Source of the DNA: an uncultured Clostridia bacterium
Lineage (GTDB): Bacteria; Bacillota; Clostridia; TANB77; CAG-508
Length of the DNA stretch: 39,988 bases
Direction of reading: 5' to 3'
Assembly: GCA_944391795.1 (NCBI GenBank)
Contig: CALXUW010000082.1
Span: forward strand, 1 to 39,988
Shown: in pieces, positions 25,135 through 33,113 of the stretch
Numbering within the stretch: the first letter of the stretch is position 1
Layout of the letters: every line of letters starts with the position of its first letter
Translations under genes and position numbers: made by a program
The notes under the pieces: generated by a model
Told to the model about the DNA's origin: nothing
The model's input: only the letters and a program-made list of their open reading frames with translations
Database searches by the model: none

Positions 25135-25240
25135 AGTGAATAGGGATTAGACTTTCTATCTCCTCTATTCAAAACACGTAGTTATTTTTTATATGTGAAG
25201 AACAAAAAAGACTAGGAACTGCAATTCCTAGTCTTTTTAA
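25135..25240 (+). ncRNA. Antisense RNA of type I TA-like locus 1
   Basis: Predicted to start about 7 bases after the TAATAT box and to end at the stem-loop 25205-25238, giving about 105 nt with no good reading frame. It holds AACACGTAGTTATTTTTTAT (from 25173) through ATATGTGAA. This is a near copy of the complement of the toxin start region (25291-25317), so it could pair with the toxin mRNA in the region of the start codon as well as along the shared terminator. Ends are inferred. Confidence 0.65.
25205..25238. terminator. Shared bidirectional terminator of TA-like locus 1
   Basis: AAAAAGACTAGGAA (25205-25218) pairs perfectly with TTCCTAGTCTTTTT (25225-25238); works for the + antisense RNA and the - toxin mRNA. 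Confidence 0.85.
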
Positions 25241-25242
25241 CT

Positions 25243-25311
25243 TTATTTGTCAAATAATTTCATTATGAAATAAATGACAATTAAAGTAACAACACGTAGT
25301 ATATTTTTCAT
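25243..25311 (-). CDS. 22-residue hydrophobic peptide, candidate type I toxin 1
   Basis: ATG at 25311-25309, stop TAA at 25245-25243. The peptide begins MKNILRVVTLIVIYF and ends KLFDK: one membrane helix with positive ends, as in small type I toxins. AAAGGAGG stands eight bases before the ATG, and a promoter TTGTCA-17-TATAAT reads into it. It is homologous over its whole length to the peptide at 32997-33065 (identical or similar at most positions, shared N, L, LI-IY, I, K). It overlaps a convergent antisense RNA. Toxicity is inferred from the architecture, not seen. Confidence 0.75.
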   Translation of the reverse strand: MKNILRVVTLIVIYFIMKLFDK

Positions 25312-25353
25312 ATGTATACCTCCTTTCTTATTAAAAAAGGGAAGAACATACAT

Positions 25354-25382
25354 ATTATACAGTATATTTGTATATTTGACAA
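25354..25382 (-). promoter_or_regulatory. Promoter of toxin-like mRNA 1
   Basis: On the minus strand TTGTCA (25382-25377), 17-bp spacer, TATAAT (25359-25354). Confidence 0.75.
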
Positions 25383-25568
25383 TATAAAGTTTTTTCATAA
25401 AATTCACAAAATAAATCTATACAAATTTCCTCTTACAGTTAAGTTATATTTTATAAAAACAATTATAATAATTAAAATTCTTAAATAAATATTAAATAAT
25501 AAATATACATTGATTTTTTGAATAAATTATTATATAACAAATATATAATAAAATTAGGTGGGAGAAAA

Positions 25569-26684
25569 ATGCAAGAAGAAAATCAAAATATTGATAAAGA
25601 GTTTATACAAGAAAAAGAAGAAGTGGAATTAATAAAAGAAGAAACAAAACCAGTTAATAAAAAAATGACTATATTAAATTTTATTCTAATAATAATAATA
25701 TTCGTTGGTTTACTAATATATATGATAAATGTAGATGGAATAGAAAATATAGTAGACTTATTACATAAAGTAGATTACAGATGGGTTTTGGGTGGAGTAA
25801 TATGTGTATTAATTCACTGGACATGTGAAATGTTAACACTTCACATACCAATAAAAAGAATGTACCCCAAACAGCCAATTACAAATTCTATAAAAGTTTC
25901 AATGATAGGATTATTATTTAATAATATAACACCATTTTCATCAGGAGGCCAACCAATTCAAGCTTATGAATTTACTAAAACAGGAAAAAGAGTAAGTGAC
26001 TCGCTATCTGCTATGGCAATGAAATTTATTATTACTCAAATTGCATTGGTTGTAACAACAGTTATTGTTATGTTATTTGAATTTAATTTTGTAAAAGACT
26101 TAATGAAAGATTATATATGGGTGGTAATAGTAGGTTTTGCAATTAATATTTTAGCAATTATAGTTGTAATTTTAGCAGGATTAAAGAAAAAAGTAATAAC
26201 ATCTTTAACAACTCCAATTATAAAATTTTTAGGAAAGATAAGAATAATAAAAAATGTAGATAAAACAATAGAAAAACTAGATAAAAGTATAGACAATTTT
26301 GGAAGACAGTTTAAAATAATGAAAGATGAAAAAAAGATGGTTTTTCAAATGTTTATAATTGCAGTAATACAAAGTTTTGCTTATTATTCAATAACATATA
26401 TGGTCTATAGAGCTTTTGGAAATTATGGAGTAGGTTTCTTCCAAATAATACCTTTGCAAGCATTTTTATTATTAATAATGACATTTATACCAACACCAGG
26501 TTCAGGACTAGGAGCAGAGGGAGGATTTTATATATTGTTTAATTCAATATTTAAAGAAGGAACAATAAATATGTCAATATTATTCTGGAGAATTTATACC
26601 TTTTACTTACCAATACTAGTAGGGTTATTATTCTTAATACCAACAAAAGGAAAAATTACTAAACCAAAAGAAGAAATTATTTAA
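25569..26684 (+). CDS. LPG-synthase-like integral membrane protein (UPF0104)
   Basis: A 371-residue polytopic membrane protein with about seven or eight helices, after an acidic cytoplasmic N-terminus of 40 residues. LLFNNITPFSSGGQPIQAYEF and TFIPTPGSGLGAEGGFYILF match the two hallmark loops of the lysylphosphatidylglycerol synthase membrane domain family (MprF flippase half, AglD). There is no aminoacyl-transferase domain, so it cannot by itself make lysyl-PG; it may flip or bind a lipid. Start ATG 25569 with TAGGTGGGAG upstream is preferred over the earlier in-frame codon at 25518, which has no ribosome site. Function in this organism is open. It is single-gene, between a TA-like locus and a HAD phosphatase. 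Confidence 0.85.
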   Translation: MQEENQNIDKEFIQEKEEVELIKEETKPVNKKMTILNFILIIIIFVGLLIYMINVDGIENIVDLLHKVDYRWVLGGVICVLIHWTCEMLTLHIPIKRMYPKQPITNSIKVSMIGLLFNNITPFSSGGQPIQAYEFTKTGKRVSDSLSAMAMKFIITQIALVVTTVIVMLFEFNFVKDLMKDYIWVVIVGFAINILAIIVVILAGLKKKVITSLTTPIIKFLGKIRIIKNVDKTIEKLDKSIDNFGRQFKIMKDEKKMVFQMFIIAVIQSFAYYSITYMVYRAFGNYGVGFFQIIPLQAFLLLIMTFIPTPGSGLGAEGGFYILFNSIFKEGTINMSILFWRIYTFYLPILVGLLFLIPTKGKITKPKEEII

Positions 26685-26897
26685 AAAAGTAAAAAATAAT
26701 ATAAAAATATATGAAAGTATATAAAAAATATTTTATTAAAAAATGACAATATAACAAATTATTTATAAAAAATAAAAGCAAAAGATTGCAATTATAAAAA
26801 ATAAGATGTATCATATAATTATCTATAAAATTATTACTTAAAATATTCTTATAATAAAAAAGAATAAAAAAGTTATTAAAAAACTTGGGGGAATAAA

Positions 26898-27920
26898 GTG
26901 ATAAATAAAAAAGATTTAAAATTTAAAAGACCAGATTTTGTAATTTTTACAGACAAAGATGGAACATTAAATTTAAACGATGAACAACTAAACCAAATAT
27001 TATTTCTAGTAAAAAAAGAAGGAGGAATGATTATTCCAATTACTGGCAGAACAGTAGGGGACATTGAAGAAAGCTTAAGAAAAGCAAATGTAACAATGCC
27101 AGAGTTTTTAATTGGGGATAATGGTGCTGTGGTTTATAGTACCCAAAATAAAGATTTTATATTTAAAAAGGTACTAGATATTGAAAAAATAAAAAAAATA
27201 ATTAATAGATTTATAGAAGTTGGAGGAAACAAAGCAAACATAAGATTAACAGACGGAGCTTCAATACATGCGCAAGACTCAATGGATGTAAAAAGATATT
27301 ATAAAGGAAGTAAAAAAGTAAAATATCATGAAAATATAACAGAAGATTTTTTAGATGTTCAAGGAATAACAAAAGTTACATTAGCAGGAACCGAAGAGCA
27401 AATGCAAGATATAATAGAACTTGCTTCTAAATTAGATTTATGGACAGACAAAGATAAAACTAAATTTCCAACCAGAGAACAAAATAATTTTAGACTAGAC
27501 ATAGCAGAAAGAAATATAAATAAAGGAGAAGCCGTAAAAGCATTAGTTTCCATATTAACTCCAAGATTTGGATATGCATGCATAGGAAATGGGTTTAATG
27601 ATGTTGCAATGTTCGAACAAGCTCTAAAAGACGGTATGAGAATTGGAATAATGAAAGGAAGCCCAGAAGAGTTAATACAAGAAATGAAAGAATATGCAAG
27701 AGAACATAAAGGAAAAGTCAAAATTATTCCACAAGATATTAATTTAGCAAATAGATATATAGTTAGATTAATTAACATATTTAAAACCAGAAAAAGGACA
27801 ATGAATTTTAAAGAAAGACTTAAATTTACACCGCCAAATAACACTAAGGCACCCAAACAAAATAACAGTACCCCTAAAACAAATACGAGAAGAAGTAGAA
27901 ATAGGGGAAGAACCAGGTAA
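26898..27920 (+). CDS. HAD-superfamily hydrolase (Cof/subfamily IIB)
   Basis: A 340-residue cytoplasmic phosphatase-like protein. Motif I FTDKDGTLN carries the nucleophile and acid/base aspartates; ITGRT is motif II; a cap domain fills roughly residues 75-190; GEAVKALV is motif III (Lys) and GNGFNDVAMFEQA motif IV. This is the IIB layout of sugar-phosphate and mannosyl-3-phosphoglycerate-type phosphatases; the substrate cannot be told. The last 35 residues are a basic, low-complexity tail (TPKTNTRRSRNRGRTR) not usual in the family, possibly RNA- or membrane-binding. Start GTG 26898 behind TTGGGGGAAT. It ends at a terminator shared with the convergent por operon. Confidence 0.87.
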   Translation: MINKKDLKFKRPDFVIFTDKDGTLNLNDEQLNQILFLVKKEGGMIIPITGRTVGDIEESLRKANVTMPEFLIGDNGAVVYSTQNKDFIFKKVLDIEKIKKIINRFIEVGGNKANIRLTDGASIHAQDSMDVKRYYKGSKKVKYHENITEDFLDVQGITKVTLAGTEEQMQDIIELASKLDLWTDKDKTKFPTREQNNFRLDIAERNINKGEAVKALVSILTPRFGYACIGNGFNDVAMFEQALKDGMRIGIMKGSPEELIQEMKEYAREHKGKVKIIPQDINLANRYIVRLINIFKTRKRTMNFKERLKFTPPNNTKAPKQNNSTPKTNTRRSRNRGRTR

Positions 27921-27927
27921 GATTAAT

Positions 27928-27977
27928 AAAAATCACCAAATTTTAATTTTTATAATTAAAGTTTGGTGATATTTTTT
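27928..27977. terminator. Bidirectional terminator between the HAD gene and porB
   Basis: ATCACCAAA (27932-27940) pairs with TTTGGTGAT (27962-27970), with inner AT pairing and A/T runs on both sides. Confidence 0.8.
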
Positions 27978-27978
27978 A

Positions 27979-28940
27979 TTATTGTTCTTTATTTTTATTT
28001 GTCATTTCTTCTAAATCTAATAGTTCTTGCCATCTAGTGTCTACTATTTTTTGGAATTCTTCAATCATCCATTCATTACCTGGTTTAAACATATGTTTAA
28101 ATCTTTTTTGAGGTTTTAAGAATTCTTCAACAGGTAATTTTTTAGCTGGTTTATATGTTATATGATATACACCATCTACAACTTCATATAATGGCCAATA
28201 ACAAGTATCTACTGCTAATTTGTTAATTTGCATTGACATATCTGTTGGATATCCCCAACCTCTTGGGCATGGAGCCATTACATTTAAAAATGCAGGTCCT
28301 TTGGTATATATTGCTTTTTCAGCTTTTTCATATAAATCTTTAAAGTTATTTGTTGCAATAGATTGTGCAACATAAGGAATATGATGTCCTGCCATAACTT
28401 TTGCTAAATCTTTTCTTACTTGAGTTTTTCCGAGGAATAACTGATCCTGCTGGAGAAGTTGTAGTATCAGCAAATTTAGGAGTTGCAGAAGAACGTTGAA
28501 TACCAGTATTCATATATGCTCCATTATCATAACATACATATACCATATCATGTCCACGTTCCATAGCACCTGATAAGCTTTGTAAACCTATATCATAAGT
28601 TCCACCATCTCCACCAAATGCAATAAATTTAGTATCACCTTCTGGAAGTTTTCCTTGTCTTTTCATAGCTTTATATGCAGCTTCTGCACCAGATAATGCA
28701 GCTGCTGTGCTTTCAAAAGCAGTATGTATAAAAGAATCTGTCCAAGCTGTATATGGATATATAAATGAAGAAACTTCCATACATCCGAGTAGCAACAGAT
28801 ACAACAGCATGATCTTCAGGTTTTAAAGCTCTCATTATCATTCTTGCAACTGGTGGAGCACCACAACCTGCGCACATTCTGTGTCCTGAAGTAAATCTAG
28901 AAGGTTTATTTTTTATTATTTCTTTCATATTGTATGCCAT
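27979..28940 (-). CDS. porB: Pyruvate:ferredoxin oxidoreductase beta subunit (with two +1 shifts)
   Basis: The thiamine-diphosphate subunit, about 319 residues. [10 protein letters not shown] gives cluster ligands; [42 protein letters not shown] is the ThDP/Mg motif (GDGG ... [10 protein letters not shown]); [12 protein letters not shown] is also conserved. Three frame segments must be joined: the first to VSVAT, the second from [18 protein letters not shown] to AGSVIP, the third from [16 protein letters not shown] to the end. Both joins are CGG with one extra base and both restore conserved text (TGCMEV is a family signature). Last gene of porGDAB; its ATG overlaps the stop of porA. Related 2-oxoacid oxidoreductases (VOR, KOR) look similar, so the acid is probable rather than certain. 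Confidence 0.9.
28430..28432 (-). other. +1 frameshift site at CGG (porB, second in reading order)
   Basis: CCT-CGG-A on the minus strand: skipping C gives [14 protein letters not shown]. Confidence 0.87.
28785..28787 (-). other. +1 frameshift site at CGG (porB, first in reading order)
   Basis: ACT-CGG-A on the minus strand: skipping C gives SVAT-G-CMEVSS, a strongly conserved ThDP-domain motif. Confidence 0.9.
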
Positions 28941-30133
28941 TATTTGTCACCTTCCTTTCTTAATCCAAAATAACGATAAGGATTATCTATTTTTCCAGTT
29001 TTAACAATTTCTAATAAATCATCATAAACTTTTTCAATGTCATCTGCTTTTGTATCTCTACCACCTATACCATAAACATAGTTTACAGCTGGTACATGTT
29101 TATTATTTACATACATAGCACTTGTTACATCTTGGAATAAAGCACTACCTGCAGCATTTAAAGAATCTGCTTTATCTAGTATTGCAATAGCTTTTTGGTT
29201 TGCTAAAGCTTTTGCTATTTCTTCAGCAGGGAAAGGTCTAAATACACGTAGTTTTAAAAGACCTGCTTTAATTCCTTTACTTCTTAATTTATCTACAACA
29301 TATTTTGTTGTTCCGGCAGTTGAATTCATACATACTATTGCAATTTCACTATCTTCTAATTTATATTCTTCAAAAAATCCATATTTTCTGCCAGTCATTT
29401 TTTCGAAATCTTTGGCTACATCTAAAATAACTTGTTTAGCATTTTTCATAGCTTCAGCTTGCATTGCTTTATGTTCGAAAAGATAGCTTTGTAAGTCTAA
29501 TGGACCTACTGCAATTGGTTCTTCTTTATTTAATAAATAATGTTTTGGTTTATATGTTCCAACAAATTCTTTTACTTTTTCATCTTCTATTAATTCAATA
29601 TTTTCAATTGAATGTGAAGTGATAAATCCATCCTGGCAAACCATTAAAGGTAACAATACATTTTCATTTTCAGCTATTTTATGAGCCATAATTAAATTAT
29701 CATAAGCTTCTTGATTGTTTTCAGAAAATAGCATTATCCATCCACTATCACGAACTCCCATTGCGTCTGAATGGTCATTATGTATGTTTAATGGTCCTGA
29801 TACGGCTCTATTTACTAGAGACATAACGATAGGTAGTCTTAAACTTGAAGCAATATAAATCATTTCCCACATTAAAGATAAACCATTTGCAGATGTAGCA
29901 GTCATAGCTCTTGCACCTGCAGCTTCTGCACCTATACATGCAGACATAGCACTATGTTCACTTTCTACTGCAACAAATTCTGTATCAACACTTCCATTTG
30001 CAACAAATGTTGAAAAATATTGTGGAATTTCTGTTGAAGGAGTTATAGGAAAAGCTGCTACCACATCTGGATTTATTTGTCTCATGGCTGTAGCTGCCGC
30101 CTCATTACCACTTAATCTTTCTCTAATACCCAT
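28940..30133 (-). CDS. porA: Pyruvate:ferredoxin oxidoreductase alpha subunit
   Basis: A 397-residue subunit that forms the active site with PorB. ERLSGNEAAATAMRQINPDVVAAFPITPSTEIPQ is the family opening (PITPSTE binds the ThDP pyrimidine side), followed by VESEHSAMSACIGAEAAGARAMTATSANGLSLMWEMIYIASSLRLPIVM and NRAVSGPLNIHNDHSD. The C-terminal domain (AGLLKLRVFRPFPAEEIAKAL, AILDKADS) is the transketolase-C-like part. Complete in one frame. It starts one base after the porD stop and overlaps porB by one base, so all four subunits are translated in tight coupling. The enzyme oxidises pyruvate with CoA to acetyl-CoA, CO2 and reduced ferredoxin. Confidence 0.93.
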   Translation of the reverse strand: MGIRERLSGNEAAATAMRQINPDVVAAFPITPSTEIPQYFSTFVANGSVDTEFVAVESEHSAMSACIGAEAAGARAMTATSANGLSLMWEMIYIASSLRLPIVMSLVNRAVSGPLNIHNDHSDAMGVRDSGWIMLFSENNQEAYDNLIMAHKIAENENVLLPLMVCQDGFITSHSIENIELIEDEKVKEFVGTYKPKHYLLNKEEPIAVGPLDLQSYLFEHKAMQAEAMKNAKQVILDVAKDFEKMTGRKYGFFEEYKLEDSEIAIVCMNSTAGTTKYVVDKLRSKGIKAGLLKLRVFRPFPAEEIAKALANQKAIAILDKADSLNAAGSALFQDVTSAMYVNNKHVPAVNYVYGIGGRDTKADDIEKVYDDLLEIVKTGKIDNPYRYFGLRKEGDK

Positions 30134-30134
30134 A

Positions 30135-30435
30135 TTATTCTTTTCCCTCCTCTTTCATTTCTATTGCTTTGAAAGGACATACTTTTGCACATACGCCACA
30201 TCCTTTGCAATAGTCATAATTAAAATCTACTCTTTTTCCTTCTTCATCTAAAGGAATAGCATCTTCTGGACATACTCCGGTAGCATAAACCACATTGTTT
30301 GCAAACATCACTTAAAAAGATAGGTTTAACACTTCTCCAGTCACCTGTTTTAAATTCTCTTGCATTTCCAGATGTATATATATCACCACCAGGAGTAAGT
30401 TTTTCCATTGGTGTATTACTATTTATATTTGTCAT
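30135..30435 (-). CDS. porD: Pyruvate:ferredoxin oxidoreductase delta subunit, 2[4Fe-4S] (with +1 shift)
   Basis: A ferredoxin-like electron-transfer subunit of about 99 residues. The N-terminus has TGDWRSVKPIF, typical of PorD, then the first cluster motif CKQCGLCYGVCP, which is correct (CxxCxxCxxxCP) only if CGG 30277-30279 is read as one residue with a +1 shift. PEDAIPLDEEGKRVDFNYDYC and the second motif CKGCGVCAKVCPFKAIEM follow, and the frame ends with TAA at 30137-30135, one base before the porA ATG. Unshifted, translation stops nine residues on without the second cluster. The ATG overlaps the porG stop. Confidence 0.92.
30277..30279 (-). other. +1 frameshift site at CGG (porD)
   Basis: TAC-CGG-A on the minus strand: skipping C gives CGLCY-G-VCPEDAI with exact cysteine spacing, which shows that the site encodes a single residue. 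Confidence 0.92.
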
Positions 30436-31010
30436 ATCTTTTTAACCTCCTTTAATGCTAATTCTAAGGCTTTCATATTTCCTTCAATGACTTCAGGTTT
30501 TTTGGCAAATTTATGCTTGAAAGAACCTTTCATATCATTTAATAATTCTTCATCTGTCATTATTTTACTAACTTTAACAATAGCTGCAAGCATAGGAGTA
30601 TTTGGAAAATATCTTCCCAAAGCTTCTTCAGATATTTTTCTTGCATCAATTGTGTAAATTTCTCCTTTATATCCTTTTAAAACTTTTCTTAGATAATCGG
30701 CTGATTTTGTTGTGTTGATAACAATAGCACCTGTTTCTTTTAAACCAGATGTTACATCAACAGATTCTAGAAGAGTATCATCAACAACTACTACATAGTC
30801 AGGTTCATATATATTGCTATGAATAGTTATAGGCTTGCTACTAATACGGTTGTAGGCTGTAATTGGTGCTCCCATTCTTTCTGGTCCATATTCTGGGAAT
30901 CCTTGAATGTATTTGCCTGTGTTAAAAGCAGCATCAGCTAATAATAAAGAAGCAGTTTTAGCACCTTGGCCACCTCTGCCGTGCCATCTAATTTCTAGTA
31001 AGTTATCCAT
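30432..31010 (-). CDS. porG: Pyruvate:ferredoxin oxidoreductase gamma subunit
   Basis: A 192-residue subunit that closes the CoA-binding part of the enzyme. EIRWHGRGGQGAKTASLLLADAA is the diagnostic opening of the gamma family; FPEYGPERMGAPITAYNRIS and the VDDTLLESVDVTSGLKETG region follow, and RYFPNTPMLAAIVK near the end is also usual. Complete in one frame. First gene of the porGDAB operon, with GGAGGAGG before its ATG and a strong promoter 40 bases upstream. The separate-subunit architecture is common in archaea and some anaerobic bacteria, whereas most clostridia use one fused protein. Confidence 0.93.
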   Translation of the reverse strand: MDNLLEIRWHGRGGQGAKTASLLLADAAFNTGKYIQGFPEYGPERMGAPITAYNRISSKPITIHSNIYEPDYVVVVDDTLLESVDVTSGLKETGAIVINTTKSADYLRKVLKGYKGEIYTIDARKISEEALGRYFPNTPMLAAIVKVSKIMTDEELLNDMKGSFKHKFAKKPEVIEGNMKALELALKEVKKI

Positions 31011-31049
31011 TTTTATTGCCTCCTCCTTTATAAAAAATTTATTGAGTTT

Positions 31050-31078
31050 AGTATATGTCTAAATGGCTAGAATGTCAA
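31050..31078 (-). promoter_or_regulatory. porGDAB promoter
   Basis: On the minus strand TTGACA (31078-31073), 17-bp spacer, TATACT (31055-31050). It lies back to back with the padR promoter. Confidence 0.8.
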
Positions 31079-31099
31079 TAGGAAATTTTTAGAATTCTA

Positions 31100-31128
31100 T
31101 TGACAAAATACATACCTAGATATACAAT
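31100..31128 (+). promoter_or_regulatory. padR-SEDS operon promoter
   Basis: TTGACA (31100-31105), 17-bp spacer, TACAAT (31123-31128). Confidence 0.75.
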
Positions 31129-31142
31129 GTATAAAAATACAT
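31127..31142 (+). promoter_or_regulatory. Palindromic operator, probable PadR site
   Basis: ATGTAT-AAAA-ATACAT is a perfect dyad overlapping the end of the -10 box and the start of transcription. ATGT/ACAT half-sites are typical of PadR boxes, so autorepression is likely. Confidence 0.65.
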
Positions 31143-31172
31143 AGCTATACAAAGTATAAAGGAGGTGATATT

Positions 31173-31511
31173 TTGAAATTTGATAAAGAACTTTTAAAGG
31201 GAAGTACAAATATGATAATACTTAATTTATTAGAAAAACAAGATATGTATGGGTATCAAATTATAAAAGTTTTAGAGCAAAAATCAGAAAATATATTCGA
31301 GTTTAAAGAAGGAACTTTGTACCCAATATTACATTCATTAGAAGAAAAAAATTATATAAATTCCTATTGGGATGAAACTGGTAGTAAAAAAAGAAAGTAC
31401 TATACCATTACCAAAAAGGGAAAGGCTAAGTTGAAAGAAAAAAAGGAAGAATGGAACCTATTTAGTAATGGAATAAACAAGTTAATAGGGGGTGTTAATT
31501 TTGCAAATTAA
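31173..31511 (+). CDS. PadR-family transcriptional regulator
   Basis: A 112-residue winged-helix regulator. KGSTNMIILNLLEKQDMYGYQIIKVLEQ is the PadR opening; FKEGTLYPILHSLEEKNYINSYW is the recognition helix and wing start, and KRKYYTITKKGKAKLKEKKEEW the wing and dimer helix. TTG start at 31173 with AAGGAGGTG upstream. In Bacillota PadR genes often precede a membrane protein that has an N-terminal HAAS domain, and the regulator controls both; the next gene here fits that pattern. The adjacent perfect dyad is the likely operator. Effector unknown. Confidence 0.92.
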   Translation: MKFDKELLKGSTNMIILNLLEKQDMYGYQIIKVLEQKSENIFEFKEGTLYPILHSLEEKNYINSYWDETGSKKRKYYTITKKGKAKLKEKKEEWNLFSNGINKLIGGVNFAN

Positions 31512-32832
31512 TGAATTTATACAAACTGTGTGTGAAAAAATAAGATATAAACCAATAAGAGCAAGCATAGAAGAAGAGTTAAAAGGACATATAGAAGACT
31601 TAAAAGATGATTATATTAAAAAAGGAAATAATGTTAAAGAAGCAGAAGAAGAAGCTATAAAACAAATGGGGGAAGCTAGCATAATAGGAAAACAATTAGA
31701 TAAAATACATAGACCACACATAGATTGGAAAATGTTAATAATTATTTTTATTTTATTACTATTTGGTTTATTGGTATCTTTTATAAAAACAAATAATTTG
31801 CAGGCAAGTGAAATATATTTTTTAAAATATATAAAAATATTTCTTTTAGGATTTATTTTATGTGTGCCAATTTACTTTATAAATTTTAAACATATAAAAA
31901 AAATATCCTTAGTTTTATATATAATAGCAACAATTTCTATTCTTATGTCTTTATGGTTTGGAATTCCTATAAATGGAATAAAATATCTAAGGATATTTAA
32001 TATAAATGTATTACCACAAGTAATAGCAATGCCATTATATATAATTGCTTTTGTTAGTTTATTAGAAGAAAGGAAAACGAAAAATAATATTTTAACAATA
32101 ATATTATCAATACTATCCTTAATTTTAATGTTAGAAATACCATCAAAAGCATCAATGATAGTACTTTTAGCTGTATATATAATAGTTGGTACATATTACA
32201 TAATAAAAGTATCAAAAAACAAAAAAAGAAATTTGTTAATATTATATGGAATTATAGGTTTTGCAATATTTTTATTATTATTTTCATTTTTATTAAGACC
32301 ATATATTTTAGATAGAATAATTGTAAGCTTTGTACCTGAAATGGATCCTCAAGGAAACGGATGGTTAGGTGTTAATCGAGATTTAATAATTAATTCTGCC
32401 AAGTTATTTGGAGAAGCTACAAACAAAAGTCAAGCAATAGATATTTTTAATCAAGGTGAAACCTTTGCATTTATATCATTACTTGCAAACTATGGGTGGA
32501 TTGTAACTATATCAATGGTAGTAGCAGTGCTTTTACTTAGCATAAAACTAATTATAAATGTAACAAAAATAAAAGACACATATGGAAAAATGTTAACATT
32601 AGGAATTGCAAGTTTATTTATAGTGCAAAGTGTTCTTAATATATTAATGAATTTAAATTTAGGACTAGAAGCTAGCTTTAATATCCCATTAGTTTCCTAT
32701 GGAGGACCTAGCCTTGTAATTAATATGATGACATTAACATTAGTTTTAGCTATTTATAGAAGAAAAGATATATTAGAAGCAAAGGAAACTAATAGTATAT
32801 TTAAATATAAAATAGCAATAATAAAAAGATAA
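31501..32832 (+). CDS. SEDS (FtsW/RodA/SpoVE) family protein with HAAS-type N-terminal domain
   Basis: A 443-residue membrane protein. The first 75 residues (FIQTVCEKIRYKPIRASIEEELKGHIED, then KEAEEEAIKQMGEASIIGKQLDKIH) form the HAAS/permease-prefix domain that usually accompanies PadR regulators. About ten membrane helices follow, with SEDS features: GIPINGIKYLRIF, QGNGWLGVNRDLIINSAKLFGEA, FAFISLLANYGWI (matching the FtsW FIFSILGEELG block, but with the second acidic residue replaced by N) and NIPLVSYGGPSLVI. It is probably a polymerase relative, perhaps stress-induced by PadR release. Start TTG 31501 is preferred because GGGGGTG lies just before; it overlaps padR. Confidence 0.85.
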   Translation: MQINEFIQTVCEKIRYKPIRASIEEELKGHIEDLKDDYIKKGNNVKEAEEEAIKQMGEASIIGKQLDKIHRPHIDWKMLIIIFILLLFGLLVSFIKTNNLQASEIYFLKYIKIFLLGFILCVPIYFINFKHIKKISLVLYIIATISILMSLWFGIPINGIKYLRIFNINVLPQVIAMPLYIIAFVSLLEERKTKNNILTIILSILSLILMLEIPSKASMIVLLAVYIIVGTYYIIKVSKNKKRNLLILYGIIGFAIFLLLFSFLLRPYILDRIIVSFVPEMDPQGNGWLGVNRDLIINSAKLFGEATNKSQAIDIFNQGETFAFISLLANYGWIVTISMVVAVLLLSIKLIINVTKIKDTYGKMLTLGIASLFIVQSVLNILMNLNLGLEASFNIPLVSYGGPSLVINMMTLTLVLAIYRRKDILEAKETNSIFKYKIAIIKR

Positions 32833-32923
32833 ACAATCAATTTTTTCTACCATACAAAATTAGGTTCAGTACATTTTATATTTTGCCTAAATTAATTTTA
32901 CCACAGAGTGATAGTTTTCCCTA

Positions 32924-32952
32924 TTGACAAAAATAAAAATATCGATTATATT
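32924..32952 (+). promoter_or_regulatory. Promoter of toxin-like mRNA 2
   Basis: TTGACA (32924-32929), 17-bp spacer, TATATT (32947-32952). Confidence 0.78.
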
Positions 32953-32996
32953 AAATTTGCCTTTCTCCAAAAGGTAGGAAGGAGGTTTATGCTCTT

Positions 32997-33065
32997 ATGC
33001 GTAATTTGCTAGAATTGCTAGAGCTTATATTGATTTACTACATAGTAAAACATTTAAGTAAATAG
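32997..33065 (+). CDS. 22-residue hydrophobic peptide, candidate type I toxin 2
   Basis: ATG 32997, TAG 33063-33065. The peptide begins MRNLLELLELILIYY and ends VKHLSK. It aligns without gaps to the peptide at 25243-25311 and shares its length, single helix and terminal lysine. GAAGGAGG lies 11 bases before this ATG; an out-of-frame ATG at 32989, three bases from the ribosome site, reads only seven codons and might limit translation. It has its own promoter and shares a terminator with a convergent antisense RNA. No protein of known function is recognised; toxin role is inferred. Confidence 0.72.
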   Translation: MRNLLELLELILIYYIVKHLSK

Positions 33066-33071
33066 CAAAAG

Positions 33072-33113
33072 AAAAGACCAGGTAAAAGTTTGACAGCTTC
33101 CTGGTCTTTTTTT
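33072..33113. terminator. Shared bidirectional terminator of TA-like locus 2
   Basis: AAAAGACCAGG (33072-33082) pairs with CCTGGTCTTTT (33100-33110), with T-runs for both directions. Confidence 0.85.

Larger units (their letters stand above)
25173..25317 (+). repeat. Direct repeat pair framing TA-like locus 1
   Basis: AACACGTAGT-TATTTTTTATATGTGAA (25173-25199) and AACACGTAGT-ATATTTTTCATATGTATA-like copy (25291-25317), about 118 bp apart. Par/Fst loci use such direct repeats so that the antisense RNA can pair with the toxin translation start. Confidence 0.7.

Noticed and set aside
26685..26897. Third TA-like or small-gene locus in the spacer before the HAD gene
   Set aside because: AT-rich with no hairpin terminator, no ribosome site with a short hydrophobic frame and only a -10-like TATAAT (26850) without a -35.
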